The position numbers were made by a program, and so were the translations under genes. DNA of 64,000 nucleotides, from positions 62,001-126,000 of the forward strand of contig CAIJOA010000014.1 of NCBI GenBank assembly GCA_903822185.1, read 5' to 3'. Below the pieces are notes generated by a model. It made no database searches, was not told the origin of the DNA, and worked only from the letters and a program-made list of their open reading frames with translations. Positions 51,874 to 60,148 of this stretch are shown piece after piece (positions within the stretch are counted from its first letter, which is position 1; every line of letters starts with the position of its first letter). This stretch comes from an uncultured Rhodospirillales bacterium (GTDB lineage: Bacteria; Pseudomonadota; Alphaproteobacteria; ATCC43930; CGMCC-115725).

Positions 51874-52568
51874 ATGCGCCAGAAACCTTGCTGACCTTTA
51901 CCCTGCGCCATGGCGGCGCCGAACGAACCGAAATCATCACGATAAAGCACGCCGTCATCGCCGGTTGGACCGGCCGCGATCAGGCCGCGCTCGAAAAACA
52001 CATCAAGGAATTGGAAGAACTCGGCGTCGCCCGTCCCGCGACCACACCGATCTTCTACCGTGTCGCCTCCGCCCGCCTGAGCCACGCGAGCGTCATTGAA
52101 GCGACTGGTGAAGACTCCAGCGGCGAGGTCGAATTCGTCCTCGTCCAGCATGGCGGCAAACTCTATGTCGGCTGCGGCTCGGACCATACCGACCGCAAGC
52201 TCGAAACTGTCAACGTCACCGCCTCGAAACAGATGTGCGAGAAGCCAGTCAGCGCCGTCCTCTGGGCCTATGACGATGTGAAGCCGCATTGGGAAAAACT
52301 GATGCTGCGTTCCTTCATCGCCGAAGGCGGCGCGCGTGTGCTGTATCAGGAAGGCTCGGTCACGGTGATGAAGACGCCGGAGGAATTGATCTCGCGCTTC
52401 GCCCCGTCGGGGAAACTCGAAGAAGGCACCCTGATGTTCTGCGGCACCCTCGCCGCCAAAGGCGGCATCCGCCCGTCGGGACGGTTCGAATTCGAAATCG
52501 ACGACCCGGTGCGCGGGCAGAAGATCGGTGTCGGGTATGACATCGCGACGCTGCCGGTGTTGGGCTAA
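51870..52568 (+). CDS. DUF2848-family protein
   Basis: A 232-residue protein resembling the DUF2848 family (TLRHGGAERTEIITIKHAVI, FVLVQHGGKLYVGCGSDHTD and SASKQMCEKPV-type ASKQMCEKPVSAVLWAYDDV). The later part (TLMFCGTLAAKGGIRPSGRF) recalls the end of fumarylacetoacetate hydrolase-fold enzymes, so a hydrolase or hydratase role is plausible but unproven. The start overlaps the RidA stop by 4 bases. It is the last gene of the module; a strong terminator follows. Confidence 0.78.
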   Translation: MNAPETLLTFTLRHGGAERTEIITIKHAVIAGWTGRDQAALEKHIKELEELGVARPATTPIFYRVASARLSHASVIEATGEDSSGEVEFVLVQHGGKLYVGCGSDHTDRKLETVNVTASKQMCEKPVSAVLWAYDDVKPHWEKLMLRSFIAEGGARVLYQEGSVTVMKTPEELISRFAPSGKLEEGTLMFCGTLAAKGGIRPSGRFEFEIDDPVRGQKIGVGYDIATLPVLG

Positions 52569-52602
52569 AGGTCGAACTGAAGATTCAAGATTGAACGAAT
52601 AG

Positions 52603-52632
52603 AATGCGCCCGCTCGACGTGGCGCATTTTTT
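52603..52632 (+). terminator. Rho-independent terminator ending the LigAB-like module
   Basis: AATGCGCC (52603-52610) pairs with GGCGCATT (52621-52628) and is followed by a T run (T52627-T52632). It is 35 bases after the DUF2848 stop and directly before the promoter of the next gene. Confidence 0.85.
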
Positions 52633-52634
52633 CG

Positions 52635-52663
52635 TTGACAATGTTCCTGTTTTGTTCTAATGT
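52635..52663 (+). promoter_or_regulatory. Near-consensus promoter with a LexA-type (SOS) box in its spacer
   Basis: TTGACA (52635-52640) and TAATGT (52658-52663) are separated by exactly 17 bases. The spacer holds GTTC-CTGTTTT-GTTC (52643-52657), which fits the alphaproteobacterial LexA operator GTTC-N7-GTTC. LexA bound there would block RNA polymerase. The position predicts transcription starting near 52670 and a short leader before the start at 52687, which has AGGGAGAG. Confidence 0.75.
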
Positions 52664-52686
52664 GCGCCGAATTCAGGGAGAGCGCC

Positions 52687-53922
52687 ATGCAGGACGTTTT
52701 CACGCCGCGTCAGTCGAGACGCGCGCCGGTTCCGAAGCTTGTCATCGACCCCGCAACGCTAACGCTCGATGACAGCAGAGTCGTCGTTCGCCATCGCGAG
52801 GATGGTGGTTATGTCTGTGTGGGTTTCGGCACAGCAGCGGGCTTCTTGCGATCAATCGATCATGAAACAGATGATGCGAAATACACATCTATTCATGCCG
52901 CTGGCGGTGAAGCCGTTTCTTTTCTCGATCAGCTCACATCAGCCATCGCCTTGGCGAAGGCTTACAACGAGGAGGAACGCCGTGGCGAAGACGGCCGCTG
53001 GACGAGTGGAGGTATATCTGCCGTTGCGGCCGCGATAACGACAGCCCTTTATGGTAATTCAGCACAGGATGCAGCGCTCGGTCAGCTTGGGGGAAGAGTG
53101 CTTGGTGCATTGCCTGCGCTTCCTGCAGTCGCAGGTATGGGCGCCGCAGCAGGCGCGGGTGTTACGGCAGTTTTCGCCGGAACTCTCTTCTTTCATACTA
53201 GTTCAACATCGGAAGGCACGTTGCCGGACGCCCCGGATTTCTCCTATCGCTTCGATCAGGAGGCGGGAGAGCTCACGGTATCCCGTCAGCATGAAGACGG
53301 TACGAGTGAAGTCGTCTATCGCGGTCGTTATGGCGCAGACGGCGCTTTTCGAGATGCGGATGGCAATCCTGTCGGCCGATTTCTTGGTAGTAACGCCGCA
53401 ATCGACGTTGACGCCATTCGCGGATATGAGACGCGCGCGAAATCGCGCACGCGTGAACAATCGGATGATGCGGCCGACGCAGACGCGGTCACGACACAAA
53501 GCGAGCCGAAATTATGTCCCGATCCAGAGCCGGAAAGTATTGCTGGGCGGAAAGAACCGGCACTTCGCTATCAAACACAGATTACGGGGCTGCCGCCTGG
53601 AGTCGCTTTTTATCTCGTCGATCCGGCAACAGGTCGATATGTCAGTTATGATGGCTGCGTTCCTGTGAAAAATGGCCAGATGCTGGAAGCCAAAGGCTCA
53701 GGCTATCTGAAGATGATGACCGATCCTAACAACTGGTTTAAATGGTACCGTGGCGTCGATGTCATCAAGGATCAGATCGAGCGTCAGTCGCGTGCCGCAA
53801 TCGGAAGAGATGTCGATTGGCATTTCGCGGAAGAGCAGACGGCCGATTACTTTCGGCGGTATGTTGCGTCCATGCCGGGTAAGTTTAGCAATATCCATGT
53901 GTATTACACGCCAGCGAGATGA
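52687..53922 (+). CDS. Polymorphic toxin with C-terminal Tox-REase-5-like nuclease domain
   Basis: A 411-residue protein. An in-frame ATG at 52660 falls on the -10 box, so I use 52687. Residues 1-95 are a mixed domain I do not recognise. NEEERRGEDGRWTSGG (94-109) is followed by a Gly/Ala-rich hydrophobic stretch (110-170) that could cross or insert in membranes, then a linker rich in charged residues. The last 110 residues resemble the restriction-endonuclease-fold Tox-REase-5 domain: YDGC (321-324), LEAKGSGY with the E-x-K pair Glu334 and Lys336, Gln363/Gln367 and VDWHFAE (376-382). It should cut nucleic acid. There is no signal peptide, PAAR or Rhs part. The immunity gene follows at once. 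Confidence 0.72.
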   Translation: MQDVFTPRQSRRAPVPKLVIDPATLTLDDSRVVVRHREDGGYVCVGFGTAAGFLRSIDHETDDAKYTSIHAAGGEAVSFLDQLTSAIALAKAYNEEERRGEDGRWTSGGISAVAAAITTALYGNSAQDAALGQLGGRVLGALPALPAVAGMGAAAGAGVTAVFAGTLFFHTSSTSEGTLPDAPDFSYRFDQEAGELTVSRQHEDGTSEVVYRGRYGADGAFRDADGNPVGRFLGSNAAIDVDAIRGYETRAKSRTREQSDDAADADAVTTQSEPKLCPDPEPESIAGRKEPALRYQTQITGLPPGVAFYLVDPATGRYVSYDGCVPVKNGQMLEAKGSGYLKMMTDPNNWFKWYRGVDVIKDQIERQSRAAIGRDVDWHFAEEQTADYFRRYVASMPGKFSNIHVYYTPAR

Positions 53923-54645
53923 ATGATGAACCTTACGCTGAATGCCTGGTGGCAGACGCGCGATGAATCAGCAGAAAGCTGCGCGCGCCGGCTGAGTGAC
54001 ATGTTGGCCCGACTCGCGCTCTTGCATCCCGTCTTCGCGCAATGGCGTCAGCAAGGCGATTCAGAAGAAGAGTCGCAAGAGCCGTTATGCTCGATGCCTC
54101 CCGATCATCGCGAATTACAGAACTTCGTTGAAGCGAACATTATGCGCGACGATGCCGACGAACCTTGGCCGGAGTTGGGTTACTCGGTTTCCGCTTGGAA
54201 TGAAGTCGATGACAGCCATGGGCTGTCCTTTCATATTCGCGCCGGCGTCCGGGACGGGGTTGATGCCAACAGTCTCTTTTTCCAACTTGGCAATGTGGCG
54301 CCGGCGAACAGCGATCTTCTTAATTACGATGTTTTGAAGGATGTCTTGAACGCCGTATGTCAGGCGTGGGACGTCGACTGGGGAACAATCGAACCTTTTG
54401 ATTGGGAGCGCCGTCTTAAAGACAGCTCGGGGCATTTCTGTCGCCCATGGGGCGGTTGGCTTACTTATCTTTCGCCTGCCTATCGTGGCGGGATAAAAAT
54501 GCCAATTCCTGAGGCAATTACCGAGCCTCTGTCGAATGGTGGGATGTTGATCGCTTTAACGAAAGAAGGTTTTAACGAAAGCGATCCAACCCAACTCGCC
54601 ACCTACGACGCAGTACAGAAAGCGTTGAGGCCTTTGCAGGGCTGA
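53923..54645 (+). CDS. Imm52-like immunity protein
   Basis: A 240-residue acidic protein, start ATG-ATG at 53923/53926, directly after the toxin stop. The N-terminal TLNAWWQTRDESAESCARRL with LARLALLHPVFAQWRQQG, the central PDHRELQNFVEANIMRDDAD and GYSVSAWNEVDDSHGLSFHI have the look of the Imm52 family, which is known to accompany Tox-REase-5 toxins. It presumably binds and blocks the upstream nuclease. The late stretch RPWGGWLTYLSPAYRG is also conserved in such proteins, as I recall. Base composition is lower in GC than the flanks. Confidence 0.65.
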   Translation: MMNLTLNAWWQTRDESAESCARRLSDMLARLALLHPVFAQWRQQGDSEEESQEPLCSMPPDHRELQNFVEANIMRDDADEPWPELGYSVSAWNEVDDSHGLSFHIRAGVRDGVDANSLFFQLGNVAPANSDLLNYDVLKDVLNAVCQAWDVDWGTIEPFDWERRLKDSSGHFCRPWGGWLTYLSPAYRGGIKMPIPEAITEPLSNGGMLIALTKEGFNESDPTQLATYDAVQKALRPLQG

Positions 54646-54687
54646 TTGTCGGATTTCATCCCGGTTCGCTCGGAAGAGATATGCTTC

Positions 54688-55194
54688 ATGAGTTTCGATA
54701 TTTTTCTGATGTGCTTTCGACACGGTAAGCCAGCGCTTTTCAAGCGGGAGATTTTCGAAGAGATATTCCTGCCGTATTGCGATCATCCTGAAGCCTATAG
54801 AGACGAGCCGGAATACACGACAGTTTCATTCCCCGATGGCAGTGGCGGGGTAATCTATTGCAGTAGCGATACCGAAAGAACCCTCGAGATGCGTGTAGTC
54901 GATGGGGACTCTCACAATGAGAAAAAGCGAATTGTCGCCGAATCGAAGGAAGAAGAACGCGGAATGAGTCACATGATGTTCAATCATTGTGGCGGCGATG
55001 CATTCTTCCAGGCGATGTACACCTTGGCGGATCGCACCAATTCCATGATCAACTGGCCGAACGTGCCGGCCATCTTCGTCTTTCCGAGCGAAGAGGCTCG
55101 AAAACATGTCATGGATGGAATCATCGAAGAAGGCGACCGCGTGCTTATTGTCCGCAGCGGCGCTGAAATTATAGACGCGATCGCTTCCAGTTAA
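54688..55194 (+). CDS. Hypothetical protein, possible accessory immunity protein
   Basis: A 168-residue acidic protein; I use the ATG at 54688 (MSFDIFLMCFRHGKPALFKR) because GGAAGAG precedes it. The start MSFDIFL-x-CF-x-G-x-P-A recurs in small proteins beside polymorphic toxins, as far as I recall, but I cannot name the family. YTTVSFPDGSGGVIYC and the C-terminal FVFPSEEARKHVMDGI are further landmarks. It lies in the toxin cassette before a terminator. It could protect against a second toxin or be a leftover immunity gene. Confidence 0.6.
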   Translation: MSFDIFLMCFRHGKPALFKREIFEEIFLPYCDHPEAYRDEPEYTTVSFPDGSGGVIYCSSDTERTLEMRVVDGDSHNEKKRIVAESKEEERGMSHMMFNHCGGDAFFQAMYTLADRTNSMINWPNVPAIFVFPSEEARKHVMDGIIEEGDRVLIVRSGAEIIDAIASS

Positions 55195-55206
55195 ACGATC
55201 GCGTCT
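55173..55206 (+). terminator. Terminator ending the toxin cassette
   Basis: AGACGCGATCG (55173-55183) pairs perfectly over 11 bp with CGATCGCGTCT (55196-55206), followed by TT. The stop codon of the third cassette gene lies in the loop. It also faces the convergent hydantoinase gene ending at 55215 and may serve both. Confidence 0.75.
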
Positions 55207-55214
55207 TTGTCGGT

Positions 55215-57314
55215 TTAAGCCCCGATGCGTTCCGGTGCGCCGACGGCGATGCCGAGATTGCCGAACGGATCGACGGTCAGCTTATCGCCCGGGAGGACGA
55301 CAGTGGTCGAGGCATGTTCTTCGATCAAAGCGGGGCCGGGGATTTCGTTGCCGGCGAGGAGTTTGAGGCGGGCATAGGTCGGGGTCTCGACGTAGTCGCC
55401 GGTCTCGGCGAAGAAGACCGGGCGCTTGCCGGTGAAGGCTTCTTTCGGTGGCTCGGCTTTGCCGACGGTGATTTTTTCCTGCGGCGGCTTCTTCATGATG
55501 CCCGTGAGGGTCGAGCGCAGGCTGACGACTTCGGCGCGCTCGTTCGGCGCGTTGGTGCCGTACCGCACGAGATGCATCTCGTCGAAGGCCTTTTTGATGC
55601 CATCGCGATCTTTGTTGGCGAACAGCGCCATCGGCAGATCGACCGTCACGGCATGTTCCTGGCCGACATACCGCATGTCGGCGGAACGGGCGATGGCGAT
55701 CTCCTGCGGATTGATCGAGGTGCTGCCTAGCGCCTGACGGCCCTGGTCTTCCAGCTCGCCATAGACCTTTTCGATGCCTTCGAACGAGGCGTTTTCCAGC
55801 CGCTCGAACCAGCTGCGCACATAGTCGTAGCGCAGATCGGAGAACAACATACCGAAGGCCGAGAAGACGCCCGGCGCGTTGGGGATGATGACGCGGCGGA
55901 TACCGAGTTCCTTGGCGATGGCCGTTGCATGCAGCGGGCCCGCGCCGCCGTAAGCGACCAGGGCGAAATCGCCGATATCGAGACCGCGTTCGGTGGTGAC
56001 AGCCTTGACCGCATAGGACATGGCGGTCGTGGCGATGCGCAGGATACCGTTGGCGGCCGCGGTTGCCGTCATGCCCAGCGGCTTGCCCAAAGTTTCCGCC
56101 AGCGCGCTTTCGGCGGCGGCGGTATCGAGCTTCATTTCGCCGCCGAGGAAGCGATCGGCGCCGAGCCGGCCCAGCATCAGATTCGCATCGGTGACGGTCG
56201 GCAGCTTGCCGCCGAGGCCATAGCAGGCCGGACCCGGCGAGGCGCCGGCGCTTTGCGGCCCGACACGCAGCATGCCTTCTTCGACCCGGGCGAGCGAACC
56301 GCCGCCCGTGCCGACTTCGAAGATGTCCATCATCGCAATCTGGATGGGGAGGGCGGTGTTGTAGCCGCCCAGCAAGGCCGCGCCGGTGGTCAGTGCTTCA
56401 CCCTGATGGATGACGCCGGCCTTCGCCGTCGTGCCACCCATGTCGAAGGCGATGGCGTTTTCCATGCCCAGGGCGGCGCACAGTGCGCGCGTGCCGATGA
56501 CGCCGGCGGCGGGGCCGGATTCCATCATGCGGACGCAATGCGCCTTGGCCTGATCGGCTTCGTAGAGGCCGCCGGTCGATTGCACGACGAGGAACGAACC
56601 GCGGCAGCCTTCATCGCGCAGATGGCTGTCGATCTCGCTGAGGTAATTGCGCACGCGCGGGCCGATATAGGCATTGGCGGCGACGGTCGAGCAGCGTTCG
56701 AACTCGCGATATTCCTGCGACAATTCGTGGCTGGCCGACACGAAAAGGTTCGGATGATTCTTCTGCAGGATTTCCTTCGCCCGCGCTTCGTGCGCCGGAT
56801 TGCGATAGGAATGGAGGAAGAGGATCGCGACGGCCTGAATGCCCAGTTCAACGAAACGCTTGCCCAGCGCGACGATCTCATCTTCGTTGAGCGCCGTCTT
56901 GACCGACCCGTCGGCGACGACGCGCTCGTTCACTTCGAACCGCAGCGCGCGCTCGATCAGCGGCTTATGCTTCTGGAAGAACAGATTGTAGGAATCAGGC
57001 CGGTTGACGCGGCCGATTTCGTAGATGTCGCGGAAGCCCTTGGTCGTGATCAGCGCCGTCTTGGCGCCGGTGCGCTCCAGCAGCGTGTTGATCGCGACGG
57101 TCGAGCCATGCAGGAACAGCCCGGCCTTGTCGTAGGTGGCGCCGGCTTTCTCGACGCCGGTATTGATGCCCTCGACCAGCCGCTGCGGCGTGGTCAGGGT
57201 CTTGCCCAAAAGCAGTTTGCCGGTGGTTTCATCGAACGAGGCGACGTCGGTAAACGTGCCGCCGATATCCGTGCCGAGCCGTAGATTGCCTGCCTTACGG
57301 CTATCGTCTGCCAT
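55215..57314 (-). CDS. hyuA: Hydantoinase/oxoprolinase-family protein, A subunit (HyuA)
   Basis: A 699-residue protein of the HyuA/5-oxoprolinase N-terminal and central domains. The nucleotide-binding start is LRLGTDIGGTFTDVASFDE, with FLHGSTVAINTLLERTGAKT and later AFDMGGTTAKAGVIHQGE and VAYGGAGPLHATAIAKELGI. The start at 57314 follows GAGGGAAG. With HyuB it should form an ATP-dependent hydantoinase, oxoprolinase or acetone-carboxylase-like enzyme; the ring substrate cannot be read. It is divergent from hyuB instead of co-oriented. Confidence 0.92.
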   Translation of the reverse strand: MADDSRKAGNLRLGTDIGGTFTDVASFDETTGKLLLGKTLTTPQRLVEGINTGVEKAGATYDKAGLFLHGSTVAINTLLERTGAKTALITTKGFRDIYEIGRVNRPDSYNLFFQKHKPLIERALRFEVNERVVADGSVKTALNEDEIVALGKRFVELGIQAVAILFLHSYRNPAHEARAKEILQKNHPNLFVSASHELSQEYREFERCSTVAANAYIGPRVRNYLSEIDSHLRDEGCRGSFLVVQSTGGLYEADQAKAHCVRMMESGPAAGVIGTRALCAALGMENAIAFDMGGTTAKAGVIHQGEALTTGAALLGGYNTALPIQIAMMDIFEVGTGGGSLARVEEGMLRVGPQSAGASPGPACYGLGGKLPTVTDANLMLGRLGADRFLGGEMKLDTAAAESALAETLGKPLGMTATAAANGILRIATTAMSYAVKAVTTERGLDIGDFALVAYGGAGPLHATAIAKELGIRRVIIPNAPGVFSAFGMLFSDLRYDYVRSWFERLENASFEGIEKVYGELEDQGRQALGSTSINPQEIAIARSADMRYVGQEHAVTVDLPMALFANKDRDGIKKAFDEMHLVRYGTNAPNERAEVVSLRSTLTGIMKKPPQEKITVGKAEPPKEAFTGKRPVFFAETGDYVETPTYARLKLLAGNEIPGPALIEEHASTTVVLPGDKLTVDPFGNLGIAVGAPERIGA

Positions 57315-57449
57315 GATGCGCGCTTCCCTCGAAACCAAGATTTGAGCCGGAAATTAGCCAGCCGGGCGGCAAAGCGCAAACCGGCGGCGGGTTGCTTTTT
57401 TCGCCCGCTGTCGCATGATGCGGCCAAAGAATACCGAGGAGCCTAAGCC

Positions 57450-59204
57450 ATGCCCGATAGCATCGAGCGCAACCGCCGCGCCGATCCCGTCATCACCGAA
57501 ATCGTGCGCGCCGGTGTGCTCGCCGTGACCGGCGAGATGAAAACCAATCTGATGCGCACGGCCTACAACCTCATCATCTACGAGGCGCTGGATTTCACCT
57601 GCGGTATCTTCACCGCCGATGGGCGCACGGTTTCGATCGGGCTGGGCCTGCCGATGTTCATCCGCGGCATGGGCGAAACCATCAAGGCCAAGCTGGAGCA
57701 TTTCGGCACCGACATGGTCGAGGGCGATATCCTCATCACCAACGATGCCTACATCACCGGCAGCCATCTCAACCACGTCACCCTGTCGGTGCCGATCTTC
57801 CATAAAGGCAAGATGGTCGGCTTCTCATGCTGCATGGCGCATTGGCAGGATATCGGCGGCGTCCTGGCCAGCGTGACGACCGACATCTATTCCGAAGGCA
57901 TCCAGATTCCGATCACCAAGCTGCATAAGGCGGGCGTGGTCAATCAGGACATCGTCGATATCATCCGTATGAATGTCCGCGTGCCGGAACGCGCGATGGG
58001 CGATCTGCGCGCCCAGGTGACGGCGGTGAAGACCGGCGAGAAGCGCTTCCTCGAACTGATCGAACGCTACGGCACCGAGGATGTGCTGTCGTCCATCGAC
58101 GAGATCATGGACCGGTCCGAGCAGTCGGCCCGCGCCCGCACGGTGACGATCCCCGACGGCGTCTATGAAGCCGAATCCTTCATGGATGATGACGGCGTCG
58201 ATCTCGGCAAGCGGGTGCCGATCAAGGTGAAGATCACGGTCAAAGACGACCATGCGATCATCGATCTGACCGATGTCAGCGTTCAGGTGCGCGGCTTCTA
58301 TAATTCGGGCTACAGCACCGCAATCGCCTGCGCCCAGGTGGCTTATAAGTGCATCACCTCGCCGACCGACTATCCGATCAATGACGGAAGCTTCCGTTCG
58401 CTGGAAGTGATCGCCCCGCCGGGCCGCGTCGTCACCGCGATCAAGCCGGCGGCGATGCGCCGCTGGATGACCTTTCCAATGACCATCGTCGATACGATCT
58501 TCAAGGCGCTGGCGCCCGCGATCCCCGATCGCGTTGCCGCCGGCCATCATGCCGATCTCATCATCGCGCAGCTCATCGGCTTCACGAAAAACCAGTTCAT
58601 CTTCGCCGGCGTCAGCCATGCCGGCGGCGGCTGGGGCGCGAAGATGACCGAGGACGGCGTGTCGGCGACCATCGCAATGAACGACGGCGATACCCACAAC
58701 AGCCCGATCGAACTGCTCGAGGTGAAATACCCGCTCTTCGCCGAACGCTACGAACTGGTGCCCGATTCAGGCGGCGCAGGCCGCTATCGCGGCGGCCTCG
58801 GCGTCGATCGCGAAGTGCAGCCTTTGGTTGATCTGCGTTTGACGAGCCATATCGAACGCTCGCAATGCAAGCCCTGGGGCCTCTTCGGCGGTCACGAGGC
58901 GATGGCGAATGCGCTGTTCATCACCAAGGACGGCAAGGATCTCGGCGATCTGCCGAACGCCAAGGCCTTCACCATGCCGATGACTCTCGGCGACAAGGTG
59001 ACGATCCGCGGCGGCGGCGGCGGCGGTTACGGCGACCCGATCGAACGCGATGTCGAGAAGGTCCGCGAGGACGTTTATCAAGGCTACGTGTCGCTCGACG
59101 CCGCGAAGAAATCTTATGGCGTGGTGATCGACCCCAAGAGCCTTGCCGTCGATGCCAAGGCCACGGAAAAACTCCGCGGCGAAATGCGCCAAGCCGCAGA
59201 ATAA
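57450..59204 (+). CDS. hyuB: Hydantoinase/oxoprolinase-family protein, B subunit (HyuB)
   Basis: A 584-residue HyuB-family protein. Conserved parts include DPVITEIVRAGVLAVTGEMK, MRTAYNLIIYEALDFTCGIF, GDILITNDAYITGSHLNHVT and the glycine-rich end VTIRGGGGGGYGDPIERD. The ribosome-binding site is GAGGAG. Together with the divergent hyuA it should form one complex; a shared promoter region of 135 bases (57315-57449) would let one signal control both. A repeat-rich gap follows. Confidence 0.92.
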   Translation: MPDSIERNRRADPVITEIVRAGVLAVTGEMKTNLMRTAYNLIIYEALDFTCGIFTADGRTVSIGLGLPMFIRGMGETIKAKLEHFGTDMVEGDILITNDAYITGSHLNHVTLSVPIFHKGKMVGFSCCMAHWQDIGGVLASVTTDIYSEGIQIPITKLHKAGVVNQDIVDIIRMNVRVPERAMGDLRAQVTAVKTGEKRFLELIERYGTEDVLSSIDEIMDRSEQSARARTVTIPDGVYEAESFMDDDGVDLGKRVPIKVKITVKDDHAIIDLTDVSVQVRGFYNSGYSTAIACAQVAYKCITSPTDYPINDGSFRSLEVIAPPGRVVTAIKPAAMRRWMTFPMTIVDTIFKALAPAIPDRVAAGHHADLIIAQLIGFTKNQFIFAGVSHAGGGWGAKMTEDGVSATIAMNDGDTHNSPIELLEVKYPLFAERYELVPDSGGAGRYRGGLGVDREVQPLVDLRLTSHIERSQCKPWGLFGGHEAMANALFITKDGKDLGDLPNAKAFTMPMTLGDKVTIRGGGGGGYGDPIERDVEKVREDVYQGYVSLDAAKKSYGVVIDPKSLAVDAKATEKLRGEMRQAAE

Positions 59205-59214
59205 AGAATATCCC

Positions 59215-59415
59215 TATCCGCGCTTGCGGGGAGAGGGTGAGGTCCCTCAACCGCACGACCTCATCTGTAGCGAAAACCACCTCAGCCAACCCTCTCCCCC
59301 CCAAGGGCGGAGAGGGCTTTTATTTGTGGCGGTGACGGTGTTCCTAAACTCCCTCTCCGCTTTAGGGGAGAGGGAAGGGGTCCATCGCGTCAGCGATGGG
59401 AAGGGTGAGGTGTTC
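59215..59415. repeat. CCCTCTCC/GGAGAGGG intergenic repeat cluster
   Basis: Three hairpin-type units: GCGGGGAGAGGGTGAGG, then CCCTCTCCCCCCAAGGGCGGAG (ending in GAGGGC and a T run, TTTTAT), then CTCCCTCTCCGCTTTAGGGG with GAGAGGGAAGGGG. They belong to the same family as the element at 25805-25915. The cluster lies between the convergent hyuB and hydrolase genes and can serve as a terminator for either. The gap 59205-59443 has no other feature. Confidence 0.75.
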
Positions 59416-59443
59416 TTCAACGATGCTCGTAGGACGGAGAGGC

Positions 59444-60148
59444 TTACTGCGCGGCCGCTTTGTTGCTTGCGGGCACTAGCCGTTGGATGACTTCGTCCGT
59501 GGACATCACATCGCCGAACAGCCGCAGGATATTTGCCAGCGTACCGTTATGCTCGTCGTCGGTCGCGGCGGCGTTGGCGTCCGACACCATCACCGTTTTG
59601 TAATTCAGCATCATCGCGTCGCGCGCCGTCGATTCACAGCAGGTATTGGTGACCGTGCCGGTGACGAGGACGGTGTCGATGCCGCGCTCTTTCAGCAGCT
59701 TGTCCAGATCGCTCGATCCCTGGATGAAGGCACTGAAGCGGTTCTTCTCGACCTTCAGATCCTGCGGTTGAACGTCGAGATCGTCGTGCAAGGCCTGGCC
59801 ATGAGAATCGCGTTCTAGATTTTTTACACCGGTCTGCTTGCGCGTGGGATTGGTAATGTCGTCGTAGAAGACGCTCCACGTGGTCAGGTCGTCGTGCTTG
59901 TGCGTCATTTGAATCCAAACGACCAAGCCGCCGGCCGCACGCGTCGCTTTTGCCAAGGTGTTGACGTTCGGCACGATTTCGCGCGCATAAGCGACTTCGG
60001 TCGGATAAGGCGGCAGCATGAACACATTTTGTAGATCGACGACCAGCAGCGCCGTCGCCGGTCCGACGAGTTCGTCGAACGCATGCAGCTTGCCGCGTGT
60101 CTTCATGACGCGTTCGGTGATGTAGGCCGGAATCTCGATCTTATGCAT
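59444..60148 (-). CDS. Isochorismatase-family cysteine hydrolase
   Basis: A 234-residue hydrolase. The triad is visible as Asp38 (LLVVDLQNVF), Lys135 (KVEKNRFSAF) and Cys170 (VTGTVTNTCCESTARDA), with the family's cis-peptide region just before the Cys. Relatives include N-carbamoylsarcosine amidase, ureidoacrylate hydrolase RutB and nicotinamidase. Next to hyuA/hyuB, an N-carbamoyl hydrolase role would fit hydantoin-type catabolism, but this is inference. GTG 60151 is an alternative start; AAGGGAG stands upstream of both. Confidence 0.88.
   Translation of the reverse strand: MHKIEIPAYITERVMKTRGKLHAFDELVGPATALLVVDLQNVFMLPPYPTEVAYAREIVPNVNTLAKATRAAGGLVVWIQMTHKHDDLTTWSVFYDDITNPTRKQTGVKNLERDSHGQALHDDLDVQPQDLKVEKNRFSAFIQGSSDLDKLLKERGIDTVLVTGTVTNTCCESTARDAMMLNYKTVMVSDANAAATDDEHNGTLANILRLFGDVMSTDEVIQRLVPASNKAAAQ

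Noticed and set aside
52660-52686. ATG at 52660 as start of the toxin gene
   Set aside because: It lies on the predicted -10 element and has no ribosome-binding site; ATG 52687 has AGGGAGAG at proper distance.
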